A stretch of DNA of 64,000 nt from Polaromonas sp. (GCF_029945925.1 NZ_JAQSDN010000070.1:1-64000); one strand, 5' to 3'; counted from the stretch's first letter, positions 1-8,640 are shown. Notes: a model not told the origin generated them from the sequence alone. Translations and numbers: made by a program.

Positions 1-100
1 CACAGATCGCCGCATCAACCGCCCTTCAGGCTCATACCTGAATTGGAAAATACTATTGCCAGGATCAATTTGAATAAAAGAAAAAAGCTATGGATCAATT

Positions 101-119
101 GCAATTGATAATTATTCTC
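101..119. promoter_or_regulatory. Candidate Fur-binding site
   Basis: The sequence GCAATTGATAATTATTCTC matches about 14 of 19 positions of the classical Fur consensus GATAATGATAATCATTATC. It lies in an AT-rich stretch that stands out from the GC-rich neighbourhood. The controlled gene could be the VOC gene starting at 266 or an unseen gene off the left edge. The match was made by eye and has not been tested. Confidence 0.4.
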
Positions 120-265
120 AAGAACTTCATGCCAGCCACCGGCAGGCCTGCACTTGGCAGGCCCAAAGAGTTACGTTATAGTAAATGCATTATGAATAGG
201 TGAATTTGAAACCTTGCTCACCCAAGGCGCGCAAACACCCGAACCCACCCAATCCGGAGATCGCC

Positions 266-910
266 ATGGCTGCCCAGATGACCGCCCCCACCCTGCGCCC
301 CGCCACCTCGCCGCTGCCGGCGCCCGCAGCGGTGCAGCAACTGCACCACTACGCCTACCGCGCCAGGGACGCCGAGGAAACCCGGCATTTCTACGAGGAC
401 ATCCTCGGCCTGCCGCTGTACCACATCATCCAGAGCGACTACGTTCCGAGCACCGGCGAGTACTGCCCCTACACCCACTTCTTCTTCCGCCTGCAGGACG
501 GCTCCTTCATCGCATTTTTCGATCTTGGCAATGACGAAGCAGCCCTGCCCTCGCCGAACACGCCGCTGTGGGTCAACCACATCTCGTTTCGCGTTGACAC
601 CGTGGCCGACCTCGAAGCGATGAAGGCGCGCCTCGAAGCCGACGGCATCGAAGTGCTGGGCGTGACCGACCACCACATCTTCAAGAGCATTTATTTCTTC
701 GACCCCAACGGCGTGCGCCTGGAGCTGACGGCGCAGCTGGCCGACGAGTTCCAGATGCTGGAGGAAAGCAAAACCGCCCACGCGCGCCTAGCGGAATGGA
801 CGGCACGCAAGCAGCAGTGGCGCAAGGACAAGGCGGCCGGCCAGGCCGCCGAAGCCCTCAAGCCGCAACAAAACGACAGGCCGGAGTTCGGCGGCAAACC
901 CGCCGCCTGA
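266..910 (+). CDS. VOC-fold (glyoxalase/extradiol dioxygenase superfamily) protein
   Basis: A 214-residue protein of the vicinal-oxygen-chelate superfamily, which binds a divalent metal and includes glyoxalases, type I extradiol dioxygenases and resistance proteins. The VOC domain spans about residues 25-165. It opens with LHHYAYRARD, followed by the FYEDILGLPL helix-strand, and closes with YFFDPNGVRLELT, whose glutamate is the usual last metal ligand. The C-terminus is charged and helical. The ATG at 266 was chosen because GGAGA sits just upstream; an in-frame GTG at 200 would only add a proline-rich leader. A flavin monooxygenase and a DUF2783-like protein follow on the same strand, which suggests an aromatic or ring-cleavage substrate. 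The substrate itself is unknown. Confidence 0.85.
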   Translation: MAAQMTAPTLRPATSPLPAPAAVQQLHHYAYRARDAEETRHFYEDILGLPLYHIIQSDYVPSTGEYCPYTHFFFRLQDGSFIAFFDLGNDEAALPSPNTPLWVNHISFRVDTVADLEAMKARLEADGIEVLGVTDHHIFKSIYFFDPNGVRLELTAQLADEFQMLEESKTAHARLAEWTARKQQWRKDKAAGQAAEALKPQQNDRPEFGGKPAA

Positions 911-920
911 CGCCCACGTC

Positions 921-968
921 TACTATTATTTTGATAGCTGCCTGCGCCCGTCCGACAAGGGCCAGGCC
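921..968 (+). repeat. Short intergenic repeat, family A, copy 1
   Basis: This copy carries the family core ATAGCTG, then GCGCCCGT, then AAGGGC and AGGCC. It sits between the VOC gene and the monooxygenase gene. Six further copies are annotated in this window, all intergenic. Confidence 0.7.
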
Positions 969-1012
969 CCAAAAACACTGAAAACAGATCAATGCCGGGA
1001 GCGAGACACGCC

Positions 1013-2737
1013 ATGCTGGAGACACCACCTGCCTACGCCCGGACGGCGTTCACCAACGGTTATGAGTTCACCCAGGGCACGGGTTACGCCCTGCCTGAAT
1101 ACCCTTTCGTGGCCCCGCCCGAACTCGGCGCGAAGCAACTCAGGCGCCATCCCATCGTCATCGTCGGCGGCGGCATCACCGGCCTGAGCCTGGCCTGCGC
1201 GCTGGCGCGTTACGGTGTCGAGGCCGTGCTGCTGGACGAAGACAACACCGTGGGTGTCAAGGGCGCCTCTTCGCGCGGCATCTGCTACACGCAGAAATCG
1301 CTGGAGGTCTTCCACCGCCTCGGCATCTACGAGCGTATTGCCGCCAAGGGCGTGCAATGGAGCGTAGGCCGCACCTTTGCTGGCGACGACGAGGTCTATT
1401 CCTTCGACCTGCGCCAGCAGAGCAACTTCAACCTCTCGACCCAGCCGCCCTTCATCAACATCCAGCAGTTCTACATCGAGGGCTACCTGGTCGAACGCAT
1501 CTACGAACTCGGCCATGTGGACCTGCGCTGGAAGTCGCGCGTCACCGCCTTCACGCAGAACGCCGATGTCGCCACGCTGACGGTGGAAACGCCCGCGGGC
1601 AGCTACCAGATCGAAGCCGATCATGTGATCGACGCTTCCGGCTCACACACGCCCTTCCACGACTGGGTGGGCGCCACCATGCAGAACAAACGCGGCGATG
1701 ACCGCTGGTGCATCGCCGACGTGCGTTTTTCCAAACATCCGCCGGTCGAGCGCCACACCTGGATCGAAGCACCGTTCAACGAAAACCGCGCAGTCTGGCA
1801 GCACCTGATGGCCGACGACGTCTGGCGCATCGACTACCAGATGGCGCCGAATGCCGATCCCGACGCCGTGAGCCGCGAAGACGTGGTGCGCGAGCGCCTG
1901 CAGCGCCAGTTCGGCAAGGACGTCGAGGTCGAGATCGTCTGGGTGGGCCCCTACGCCTACCGCAGCCGCTGCCTGGACCAGCTGCGCGTGGGCCGCGTGT
2001 ATTTCATGGGCGACACCGCAAAAATCGTCAGCCCCTTCGGCGCGCGCGGCGGCAACACCGGCGTGGCCGATGCCGACAACCTGGCCTGGAAGCTAGCCGC
2101 CGTGCTGCGTGGCCGTGCCAGCGCCACGTTGCTGGAGAGCTACAACGCGGAGCGGCTCGAAGCCGCCCAGCAAAACGTGCAGGTCACCAACCGCACCGCT
2201 CGCTTCCTGCGGCCGGCGGACGGCATGGAGCGCTGCTTTCGCACGGCCGCCATCAGCCTGGCAAAACAGTACCCGTTTGCGCGCTCCCTGGTCAACACCG
2301 GCCGCATGGCGGTTGCCAACACCTACACACGTTCGTCCATCTGCGACAACACCGGCGGGCAGTCGGTGCAGAACGTCGCCTTCCGCTGGGCGGACGGCTC
2401 ACAGGGTGCGGTCAACGACCTGCTGCAGTGGGCCGACGGCAACCTGCTGGTGCTGGTGTTCGGCGAACTGCCGGCCGCCGGCCTGCAGCGCCTGCGGCAG
2501 CTCGCACAACACGCCCCGGTGCGCAGCGTACAGGTGCTGGGACCGGACGACCGCGCGCAGGCGCGCGAACATGTGCGCGACATCAATGCCCGGGGCACCG
2601 GCCATTTGCAGGGCGCCTGCCATGTGTTTGGCCACGCCTGGGCGCTGGTGCGGCCCGACGGCTACCTGGCCGCCACCGGCGAGGCGGTGGACGGCCAACT
2701 GGTCGCTGCTGTCGAAAAAACCCTCGGCCTGCGCTGA
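1013..2737 (+). CDS. FAD-dependent aromatic-ring monooxygenase (PheA/TfdB/MhpA-type)
   Basis: A 574-residue flavoprotein monooxygenase that uses FAD, NAD(P)H and O2 to hydroxylate an organic, probably aromatic, substrate. The FAD Rossmann motif IVIVGGGITGLSLA lies at about residues 49-62. The second FAD motif, VYFMGDTAKIVSPFGARGG, is near residue 330, and the following DADNLAWKLAAVLRG helix is typical of the PF01494 family. The C-terminal 150 residues form the thioredoxin-like tail seen in phenol and MHP hydroxylases. The ATG at 1013 was preferred because GGGAG lies 11 nt upstream; an ATG at 992 would add seven residues. It lies between a VOC protein and a DUF2783-like protein and is probably cotranscribed with the latter. 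The exact substrate cannot be told. Confidence 0.88.
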   Translation: MLETPPAYARTAFTNGYEFTQGTGYALPEYPFVAPPELGAKQLRRHPIVIVGGGITGLSLACALARYGVEAVLLDEDNTVGVKGASSRGICYTQKSLEVFHRLGIYERIAAKGVQWSVGRTFAGDDEVYSFDLRQQSNFNLSTQPPFINIQQFYIEGYLVERIYELGHVDLRWKSRVTAFTQNADVATLTVETPAGSYQIEADHVIDASGSHTPFHDWVGATMQNKRGDDRWCIADVRFSKHPPVERHTWIEAPFNENRAVWQHLMADDVWRIDYQMAPNADPDAVSREDVVRERLQRQFGKDVEVEIVWVGPYAYRSRCLDQLRVGRVYFMGDTAKIVSPFGARGGNTGVADADNLAWKLAAVLRGRASATLLESYNAERLEAAQQNVQVTNRTARFLRPADGMERCFRTAAISLAKQYPFARSLVNTGRMAVANTYTRSSICDNTGGQSVQNVAFRWADGSQGAVNDLLQWADGNLLVLVFGELPAAGLQRLRQLAQHAPVRSVQVLGPDDRAQAREHVRDINARGTGHLQGACHVFGHAWALVRPDGYLAATGEAVDGQLVAAVEKTLGLR

Positions 2738-2754
2738 ATCCGGAAAGACCTCCC

Positions 2755-2964
2755 ATGAAAACCGAAGCCGCCATCAAGACCGCCCCCAATTTCCAGGATG
2801 CGGATGCGTTTTACGAGTGCCTGCTCGACGCCCACCAGGGCCTGAGCCGTGAGCAGTCCGAGCTGCTCAACGCCCGGCTGATCCTGATCCTGGCCAACCA
2901 GCTGGGCGACACGCCGCTGCTGCAGGCCTGTATCGCTGCTGCCAGGCAGATCGACACCGCCTGA
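2755..2964 (+). CDS. Small DUF2783-like protein
   Basis: A 69-residue acidic, helical protein beginning MKTEAAIKTAPNFQDADAF. The core GLSREQSELLNARLILILAN followed by GD resembles DUF2783 proteins, which are small and often found next to flavin monooxygenases. It starts 17 nt after the stop of the monooxygenase, so the two are very likely cotranscribed. A role as an accessory or stabilising subunit is inference; no catalytic motif is visible. Confidence 0.75.
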   Translation: MKTEAAIKTAPNFQDADAFYECLLDAHQGLSREQSELLNARLILILANQLGDTPLLQACIAAARQIDTA

Positions 2965-3078
2965 AGCGGCACAGGCTGAATGAGGGCCCCGGCCCGGCCG
3001 GTACAGCGAGTCGAATAAAATCAGGGCAGTACCTCCAACCCAAGGCGGCATCCCGGCGATGCCGTTTTTCATTGCCCC

Positions 3079-6000
3079 ATGACCGCCTCTGCCCCCCCCA
3101 CGCCCGCCAGCCCCGCTCCTGCCGACACCCCAACGCCCCGGGTGACAGTGCCCACGCCCGGCCTGGACAGCCTAGCCAAGTCCTTCGAACCCGCGGCGAT
3201 TGAACGCCAGTGGGGCCCGCTCTGGGAAGACAGCGGCATGTACGAACCGACGCTGGACGCGGCCAAGCCCTCGTTTTCCATCCAGCTGCCGCCGCCCAAT
3301 GTGACCGGCACCCTGCACATGGGCCACGCCTTCAACCAGACCATCATGGACTCGCTCACGCGTTACCACCGCATGAAGGGCGACAACACGCTGTGGGTGC
3401 CGGGCACCGACCATGCCGGTATCGCCACGCAGATCGTCGTCGAACGCAAGCTGCAGGGCGAAGGCCAAAGCCGGCACGACCTGGGGCGAACGAAGTTTGC
3501 CGAGAAGGTTTGGGAGTGGAAGGAAGAGTCCGGCACCACCATCACGCGCCAGATGCGCCGCATGGGCGACTCGGTGGCCTGGAAGCATGAGTACTTCACG
3601 ATGGACCCCAAGATGTCCAAGGTCGTCACCTCGACCTTTGTGCAGCTGTATGAGCAGGGCCTGATTTACCGCGGCAAACGCCTGGTCAACTGGGACCCGA
3701 TCCTCAAATCCGCTGTCTCGGACCTGGAAGTTGAAAGCGAAGAGGAAGACGGTTTTCTCTGGCACATCTCTTACCCGCTGGCCGACGGTTCGGGGTCGCT
3801 GACCGTGGCGACGACCCGGCCTGAAACCATGCTGGGCGACGTGGCCCTCATGGTGCACCCTGAAGATGAACGCTACCAGCATCTGATCGGCAAGCTGGTG
3901 AAGCTGCCGCTGTGCGACCGCGACATCCCGGTGATTGCCGACGACTACGTGGACAAGGCCTTCGGCACCGGCGTGGTCAAGGTCACGCCGGCGCACGATG
4001 CCAACGACTACGCGGTCGGCCAGCGCCATCAGCTGCCCATCATCGGTGTACTCACGCTTGATGCAAAGATCATTAATAACTATGTTTCCGCCGCAGGCGA
4101 AGGGTGGGAAAAATATGTAGCCTCACGTGAAGGTGGCGGGAAAATCGGTCCAGCGGGATCTGGTCATCCGTTGGCAATTGATGTGGGCATTCCCCAGCAT
4201 CTCCAAGGCTTGGATCGTTTTGAAGCACGTAAGCAGATCGTCAAGGATCTCGAGGCCTTGGGCCTGCTGGTCGAAGTCAAGAAACACAAGCTCATGGTGC
4301 CGCGTTGCGCCCGCACCGGCCAGGTCATCGAACCCATGCTGACCGACCAGTGGTTTGTCGCGATGACCAAGGTCAGCGACAAGGACCCGACCGGCAAGTC
4401 CATCGCCCAAAAAGCCATTGACGCGGTGGACAGCGGCGCCGTCAAGTTTGTGCCCGAGCAATGGGTCAACACCTACAACCAGTGGATGGGCAACATCCAG
4501 GACTGGTGTATCTCGCGCCAGCTCTGGTGGGGCCACCAGATTCCGGCCTGGTACGACGAGGACGGCAAGGTCTATGTCGCTGAAAACGAAGCCGCGGCAC
4601 AGGTCCAGGCGCCGGGCAAGACCCTGACGCGCGACCCCGACGTGCTCGACACCTGGTACTCGTCGGCGCTGGTGCCCTTCTCCTCGCTCGGCTGGCCCGA
4701 GAAGACGAAAGAGCTGGACCTCTTCTTGCCGTCCAGCGTGCTGGTCACCGGTTACGACATCATCTTCTTCTGGGTCGCCCGGATGATCATGATGACCACG
4801 CACTTCACCGGCCAGGTGCCCTTCCACCACGTCTACATCCACGGCCTGGTGAAAGACGCGCAGGGCAAGAAGATGAGCAAGTCCGAAGGCAATGTGCTGG
4901 ACCCGGTGGACCTGATCGACGGCATCGAGCTGGCACCGCTGCTCGACAAACGTTCGCAGGGCCTGCGCAAGCCGGAAACAGCACCGCAAGTGCGCAAGAA
5001 CACCGAAAAGGAATTCCCGGCGGGCATTCCGGCCTACGGCGCTGATGCGCTGCGTTTCACCTTTGCCTCACTGGCCAGCCTGGGCCGCAGCATCAACTTC
5101 GACAGCAAGCGCTGCGAGGGCTACCGCAACTTCTGCAACAAGCTCTGGAACGCCACACGTTTCACGCTGATGAACTGCGAAGGCCAGGACTGCGGCCTGA
5201 GCGAGCACACGAAAGAGCAATGTGCACCGGGCGCCGAATTTCACAACTACCTGACGTTTTCGCAGGCGGACCGCTGGATTGCCTCGACCCTGCAGCGCGT
5301 GGAAGCCGACGTGGCCAAAGGTTTTGCCGAGTACCGCCTGGACAACGTGGCCGGCAGCATTTACCAGTTTGTCTGGGACGAGTTCTGTGACTGGTACCTG
5401 GAAATCGCCAAGGTGCAGATCCAGCATGGCAGCCCCGCCGAGCAGCGCGCCACCCGCCGCACGCTGATCCGCACGCTCGAGGCCATCCTGCGCCTGGCGC
5501 ACCCGGTGATTCCCTTCATCACCGAAGAGCTCTGGCAAAAGGTCGCACCGGTCGCCGGCCTGAAAAAAGGCGCTTACATCGCCCAGGCCACCTACCCGCA
5601 AAGCCAGCCCGGCAAGATCGATACGTTGGCTGAAGCGCATGTCGCCAAGCTCAAGACCCTGGTCGATGTCTGCCGCAACTTGCGCGGTGAAATGAAGGTG
5701 TCACCTGCTGCGCGGCTGCCGCTCTTCGTGATCGGCGACACCGCCTTCATGCGCCAGTCCGCACCGGTGATCAAGGCGCTGGCCAAACTCAGCGAAGTCA
5801 GGGTGTTTGACAGCGAAATCGAATGGGCGGCTGCTGCGCAGGCTGCGCCGGTGGCGGTGGTGGGTGAGGCGAAAGTCTGCCTGCACATGGAAGTGGATGT
5901 CGCAGCCGAGAAGGCACGCATAGGCAAGGAGATCACCCGCCTTGAAGGCGAACTGGTCAAGGTCCAGGCCAAACTCGCCAACGAGGCCTTTGTGGCCAAG

Positions 6001-6096
6001 GTGCCGCCGGCCGTCCTGGAGCAAGAGCGCAAGCGGCTGACGGACTTCACCGCCACGCTGGAAAAACTTCGCGAGCAGCTGGCCAGGCTCAACTAA
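3079..6096 (+). CDS. valS: Valyl-tRNA synthetase
   Basis: Class I aminoacyl-tRNA synthetase that charges tRNA-Val in the cytoplasm. It has 1005 residues; the family is usually about 940-960. The HIGH-type motif PPPNVTGTLHMGH is at about residues 71-83 and KMSKSEGNVLDP near residue 596. The DWCISRQLWWGHQIPAW block lies between them, and the C-terminal coiled-coil arm (EKARIGKEITRLEGEL onward) is complete. The first 25 residues are a Pro/Ala/Thr-rich extension. Nucleotides about 4050-4250, in the CP1 editing domain (residues about 325-390), are AT-richer with relaxed codon use and encode extra Gly-rich sequence; see findings. No strong ribosome site is seen before the ATG. Confidence 0.97.
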   Translation: MTASAPPTPASPAPADTPTPRVTVPTPGLDSLAKSFEPAAIERQWGPLWEDSGMYEPTLDAAKPSFSIQLPPPNVTGTLHMGHAFNQTIMDSLTRYHRMKGDNTLWVPGTDHAGIATQIVVERKLQGEGQSRHDLGRTKFAEKVWEWKEESGTTITRQMRRMGDSVAWKHEYFTMDPKMSKVVTSTFVQLYEQGLIYRGKRLVNWDPILKSAVSDLEVESEEEDGFLWHISYPLADGSGSLTVATTRPETMLGDVALMVHPEDERYQHLIGKLVKLPLCDRDIPVIADDYVDKAFGTGVVKVTPAHDANDYAVGQRHQLPIIGVLTLDAKIINNYVSAAGEGWEKYVASREGGGKIGPAGSGHPLAIDVGIPQHLQGLDRFEARKQIVKDLEALGLLVEVKKHKLMVPRCARTGQVIEPMLTDQWFVAMTKVSDKDPTGKSIAQKAIDAVDSGAVKFVPEQWVNTYNQWMGNIQDWCISRQLWWGHQIPAWYDEDGKVYVAENEAAAQVQAPGKTLTRDPDVLDTWYSSALVPFSSLGWPEKTKELDLFLPSSVLVTGYDIIFFWVARMIMMTTHFTGQVPFHHVYIHGLVKDAQGKKMSKSEGNVLDPVDLIDGIELAPLLDKRSQGLRKPETAPQVRKNTEKEFPAGIPAYGADALRFTFASLASLGRSINFDSKRCEGYRNFCNKLWNATRFTLMNCEGQDCGLSEHTKEQCAPGAEFHNYLTFSQADRWIASTLQRVEADVAKGFAEYRLDNVAGSIYQFVWDEFCDWYLEIAKVQIQHGSPAEQRATRRTLIRTLEAILRLAHPVIPFITEELWQKVAPVAGLKKGAYIAQATYPQSQPGKIDTLAEAHVAKLKTLVDVCRNLRGEMKVSPAARLPLFVIGDTAFMRQSAPVIKALAKLSEVRVFDSEIEWAAAAQAAPVAVVGEAKVCLHMEVDVAAEKARIGKEITRLEGELVKVQAKLANEAFVAKVPPAVLEQERKRLTDFTATLEKLREQLARLN

Positions 6097-6118
6097 CACC
6101 GAGCAAGGAGGATCCGTT

Positions 6119-6212
6119 CAAGCAGGGGCCGCGGGTCCGGCTTTGCCGGCCCGCAGGCGCAGCGGCCCCCTTGGGGGGCAGTGAGCTACACGCAGTGAGC
6201 GAACGTGGGGGC
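6119..6212 (+). repeat. GC-rich intergenic palindromic repeat, family B, copy 1
   Basis: This copy contains the nested hairpin arms GCCGGCTTTGCCGGC and GCCCCCTTGGGGGGC, and the signature CTACACGCAGTGAGCGAACG. It lies between the convergent 3' ends of valS and the dehydrogenase gene. Related copies occur at about 34911, 35817 and 49104. Confidence 0.7.
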
Positions 6213-6218
6213 CACGTC

Positions 6219-7238
6219 CTAGCGGGCCACGAACCCCGGCTCAGACCATTGGGAAGGCGACACGGCGCCGGGCAGCTCCAGATCCATGGGTGCGCTGAGC
6301 ACGGAATCTGCGTTGCGCTGTTGCCCGGCCATGATGGCTTCATGCATGCGGTGTGCCACATACCAACTGGAGCGCAGGCGTGCTTCACGGGTGTGCGAAC
6401 CAAGGCGTGGCGTGATGAACAGGTTTTTCAGCCCCTGAACGGGTGAGCCTTCGCGCGTGAAGTTGTCCTCGGCGCCGTCCAGAATGCAGGCTTCGATGCG
6501 GCCATCACACAAGGCGGCGGCCAACGCGTTTTCATCAAACAGCGCGCTGCGGCTGATGCCTACCCACAACTGGCCGTGCTTGCAGGCGGCCAGCAGCTTC
6601 TCGTTGACAAAGCTGCGAAAGCGCTCGGCGTAAAGCATCTGGACCGACACCGCATCCGCCTGGCTGACCAGTTCGGTCAGGGTCACCGGCTGGATGCGCA
6701 GGCGCTCCCAGATCGGCGCGGTATGGTGAACCGCGGGGTCATAACCGATCAGGCGCACGCCCAGGCCGGTGAGCATGCCGGCCAGCGTGTGCGCGGTCGG
6801 TGCCAGCCCGAGGATGCCCACCGTGCTACCGTGCAACTCGCGGCCCATCTGGGTGCTGGGGTGGCGCCGCCCCATCAGGGCCGACACCACACCACGCCGG
6901 TACAGCAGCAGCAGGCTGCTCAGCAGGTATTCCGCGTTGGAACGCACATTGGCGCTGCTGGCATGAATGACCTTGATGCCGCGCTCCTTGCAGGCCTCCA
7001 GGTCGGTGTTGTCGGTGCCCACATGCAGGCGGCCGACGGCCTTGAGCTTGGGCATGAAGTCAAGAAACTCACGGGTCACCACCGTTTGACGCGGGAACAC
7101 GATGCCGCGGCTTTTGTAAGCTGCCTTGCGCAGCACCACCATGTCGTCCGCAAGCTCGGGACGGTATTGCACGGTATGCCGGGTTTCGAGCCAGGCCATG
7201 GCTTCTGGAACCAATGCATCAAGAAGTAAGATGTCCAC
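6219..7238 (-). CDS. Atypical D-isomer-specific 2-hydroxyacid dehydrogenase family protein
   Basis: A 339-residue protein with the two-domain fold of NAD-dependent 2-hydroxyacid dehydrogenases (SerA/LdhA family). The overall pattern is clear: GRLHVGTDNTDLEACKERGI at about residues 69-88, the nucleotide-binding block from residue 138, ISRSALFDENALAAAL, LDGAEDN and FITPRLGSHT. Arg230 and Glu257 match the catalytic Arg and Glu. The glycine motif GxGxxG is replaced by GLAPTA (144-149), and the catalytic His of TPHxA is Arg278. Translation begins at a GTG preceded by AGGAC. It is divergent from galU. It may be a non-catalytic or altered-specificity homologue; the substrate is unknown. Confidence 0.82.
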   Translation of the reverse strand: MDILLLDALVPEAMAWLETRHTVQYRPELADDMVVLRKAAYKSRGIVFPRQTVVTREFLDFMPKLKAVGRLHVGTDNTDLEACKERGIKVIHASSANVRSNAEYLLSSLLLLYRRGVVSALMGRRHPSTQMGRELHGSTVGILGLAPTAHTLAGMLTGLGVRLIGYDPAVHHTAPIWERLRIQPVTLTELVSQADAVSVQMLYAERFRSFVNEKLLAACKHGQLWVGISRSALFDENALAAALCDGRIEACILDGAEDNFTREGSPVQGLKNLFITPRLGSHTREARLRSSWYVAHRMHEAIMAGQQRNADSVLSAPMDLELPGAVSPSQWSEPGFVAR

Positions 7239-7329
7239 GTAGCGTCCTGTTTGCTGTTATTCTTTTTCGTCATGCTTCTGACTCTGTGTCAGTAACGCAA
7301 CACTCTAGTTCCATTCCCGAGCCAAGTAA

Positions 7330-8241
7330 ATGAAAAAAGTCACAACTTTAAAGAAGGCGGTTTTCCCCGTCGCAGGCCTCGGAACACGGTTTTTACCCGC
7401 CACCAAAGCCCAGCCCAAGGAAATGCTGCCCGTTGTGGACAAGCCGCTGATCCAGTACGCGGTCGAAGAAGCCTATGCGGCCGGCATACGCCACATGATT
7501 TTTGTGACAGGACGCAATAAGCGGGCCATCGAAGACCACTTCGATACCGCCTATGAGCTCGAGACCGAACTCGAAGCCGCGAAAAAGCACCACCTGCTGG
7601 AAATAGTCCGCTCGATGAACCCTGGCGACATGGATTTTTCCTATGTTCGCCAGCCGCGCTCGCTGGGTTTGGGCCATGCGGTACTGTGCGCTGAACACCT
7701 GGTCGGTGACGAACCTTTTGCAGTGTTGCTGGCCGATGACCTGATGGTCGGCGAGCCCCCGGTCCTGGCGCAGATGGCCGCCCAATTCGAGCAAGTCCAG
7801 CAATCGATTCTGGCGGTGCAGGAAGTGCCGCTGGAGCACACACGGCGCTACGGTATCGTGGCCACCGAGCCCGTGGTCGATGGCCTGATGAAAGTCATCA
7901 AGATGGTGGAAAAGCCGGCGCCGGACGTGGCGCCCTCACGCATGGGGGTGGCAGGACGCTACATCCTGACGCCTGCCGTGTTCAGGCACATACGCAGCCA
8001 GCCTACCGGCGTGGGCGGAGAGATTCAGCTGACCGATGGTATTGCCGGACTGATGGGCGAAGAAAGCGTCTACGCTTTTCAGTACGCCGGCAAACGGTAT
8101 GACTGCGGCAGCAAGGAGGGTTTCCTCGAGGCCACCGTCGAACTGGCCCTGCAGCACCCTGAAGTAGGTGCCCATTTCAGAAACTACCTGGAAAACCTGC
8201 AGATCGGCTGGTCGGGCCAGGAACGCAGAAAACCGCATTGA
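7330..8241 (+). CDS. galU: UTP--glucose-1-phosphate uridylyltransferase
   Basis: Makes UDP-glucose from UTP and glucose-1-phosphate, the precursor for surface polysaccharides and glycosyl transfer. It has 303 residues, close to family length. The nucleotide-binding signature GLGTRFLPATKAQPKEMLP is at residues 16-34, followed by VVDKPLIQYAVEEA. LADDLM and the C-terminal KRYDCGSKEGFLEATVELAL are also diagnostic. UDP-glucose links it functionally to the glucosyltransferase OpgH encoded at 56.6 kb. It is transcribed away from the dehydrogenase gene through a 90 bp shared upstream region. Confidence 0.97.
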   Translation: MKKVTTLKKAVFPVAGLGTRFLPATKAQPKEMLPVVDKPLIQYAVEEAYAAGIRHMIFVTGRNKRAIEDHFDTAYELETELEAAKKHHLLEIVRSMNPGDMDFSYVRQPRSLGLGHAVLCAEHLVGDEPFAVLLADDLMVGEPPVLAQMAAQFEQVQQSILAVQEVPLEHTRRYGIVATEPVVDGLMKVIKMVEKPAPDVAPSRMGVAGRYILTPAVFRHIRSQPTGVGGEIQLTDGIAGLMGEESVYAFQYAGKRYDCGSKEGFLEATVELALQHPEVGAHFRNYLENLQIGWSGQERRKPH

Positions 8242-8247
8242 GCGGTT
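8227..8247 (-). terminator. Possible terminator for the tusA-like gene
   Basis: On the minus strand a short stem of AACCGC paired with GCGGTT, with a five-base loop, is followed by TTCT. It overlaps the last codons of galU and lies about 20 bp past the stop of the minus-strand tusA-like gene. The T-tract is weak. Confidence 0.35.
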
Positions 8248-8266
8248 GACTGCGATTTACTGATAT

Positions 8267-8494
8267 TCAGCGGCGCTTGAGCACGTGGGTGAAGTCGCCG
8301 CCTTCGGCCTGCTGCTCCACCAGCTCGTTGCCGGTCTGCTTGGCAAACGCCATGAAGTCGCGCGTTGAGCCGGGGTCGGTCGAAACCACCCGGAGCAACT
8401 GGCCGCTGCTCATCTCGGCCAGGGCCTTTTTGGCCTTCAGGATAGGCAGGGGGCAATTCAGGCCGCGGGTGTCTAGCTCTTTGTCGATGTGCAT
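8267..8494 (-). CDS. TusA-family sulfurtransferase
   Basis: A 75-residue cytoplasmic protein of the TusA/YeeD/SirA family, which carries persulfide sulfur for tRNA thiolation or cofactor synthesis. The family motif LDTRGLNCPLPILKAKKAL is at residues 7-25, with the persulfide-carrying Cys in NCPLP. The C-terminal half (VVSTDPGSTRDFMAF) is normal. The ATG at 8494 is preceded by AAGGAC at good spacing; a longer reading frame extends upstream but has no family similarity. No other sulfur-relay gene is adjacent, so the specific acceptor is unknown. Confidence 0.9.
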   Translation of the reverse strand: MHIDKELDTRGLNCPLPILKAKKALAEMSSGQLLRVVSTDPGSTRDFMAFAKQTGNELVEQQAEGGDFTHVLKRR

Positions 8495-8590
8495 GCGTTT
8501 GTCCTTGGATACCCTGATTTTAAGCAATTCCTGCGCTGGCACCGGCTTACCACGCCGCACACCTGCAGCCTGCCCGGGCATTGCCCAATT

Positions 8591-8640
8591 GCTACAAAAA
8601 GAATAGCTGTCTGCGCCCGGACAGCATGGGCCCGAGGCCA
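8591..8640 (+). repeat. Short intergenic repeat, family A, copy 2
   Basis: It begins GCTAC and continues with AATAGCTG, GCGCCCG, GGGCCC and GAGGCC. It sits between the tusA-like gene and the Cys-repeat gene. Confidence 0.65.

Noticed and set aside
1..15. A possible minus-strand gene start off the left edge (ATG at 15, AAGGG upstream).
   Set aside because: Only five codons are visible, so no product can be supported. It is mentioned only as a possible target of the Fur-like box.
200..265. GTG start extending the VOC protein by 22 residues.
   Set aside because: The leader is Pro/Lys-rich with no family similarity, and the ATG at 266 has a good ribosome site.
2965..3078. T-box or attenuator before valS.
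   Set aside because: No T-box sequence or terminator/antiterminator pair was visible; proteobacterial valS genes rarely have one.
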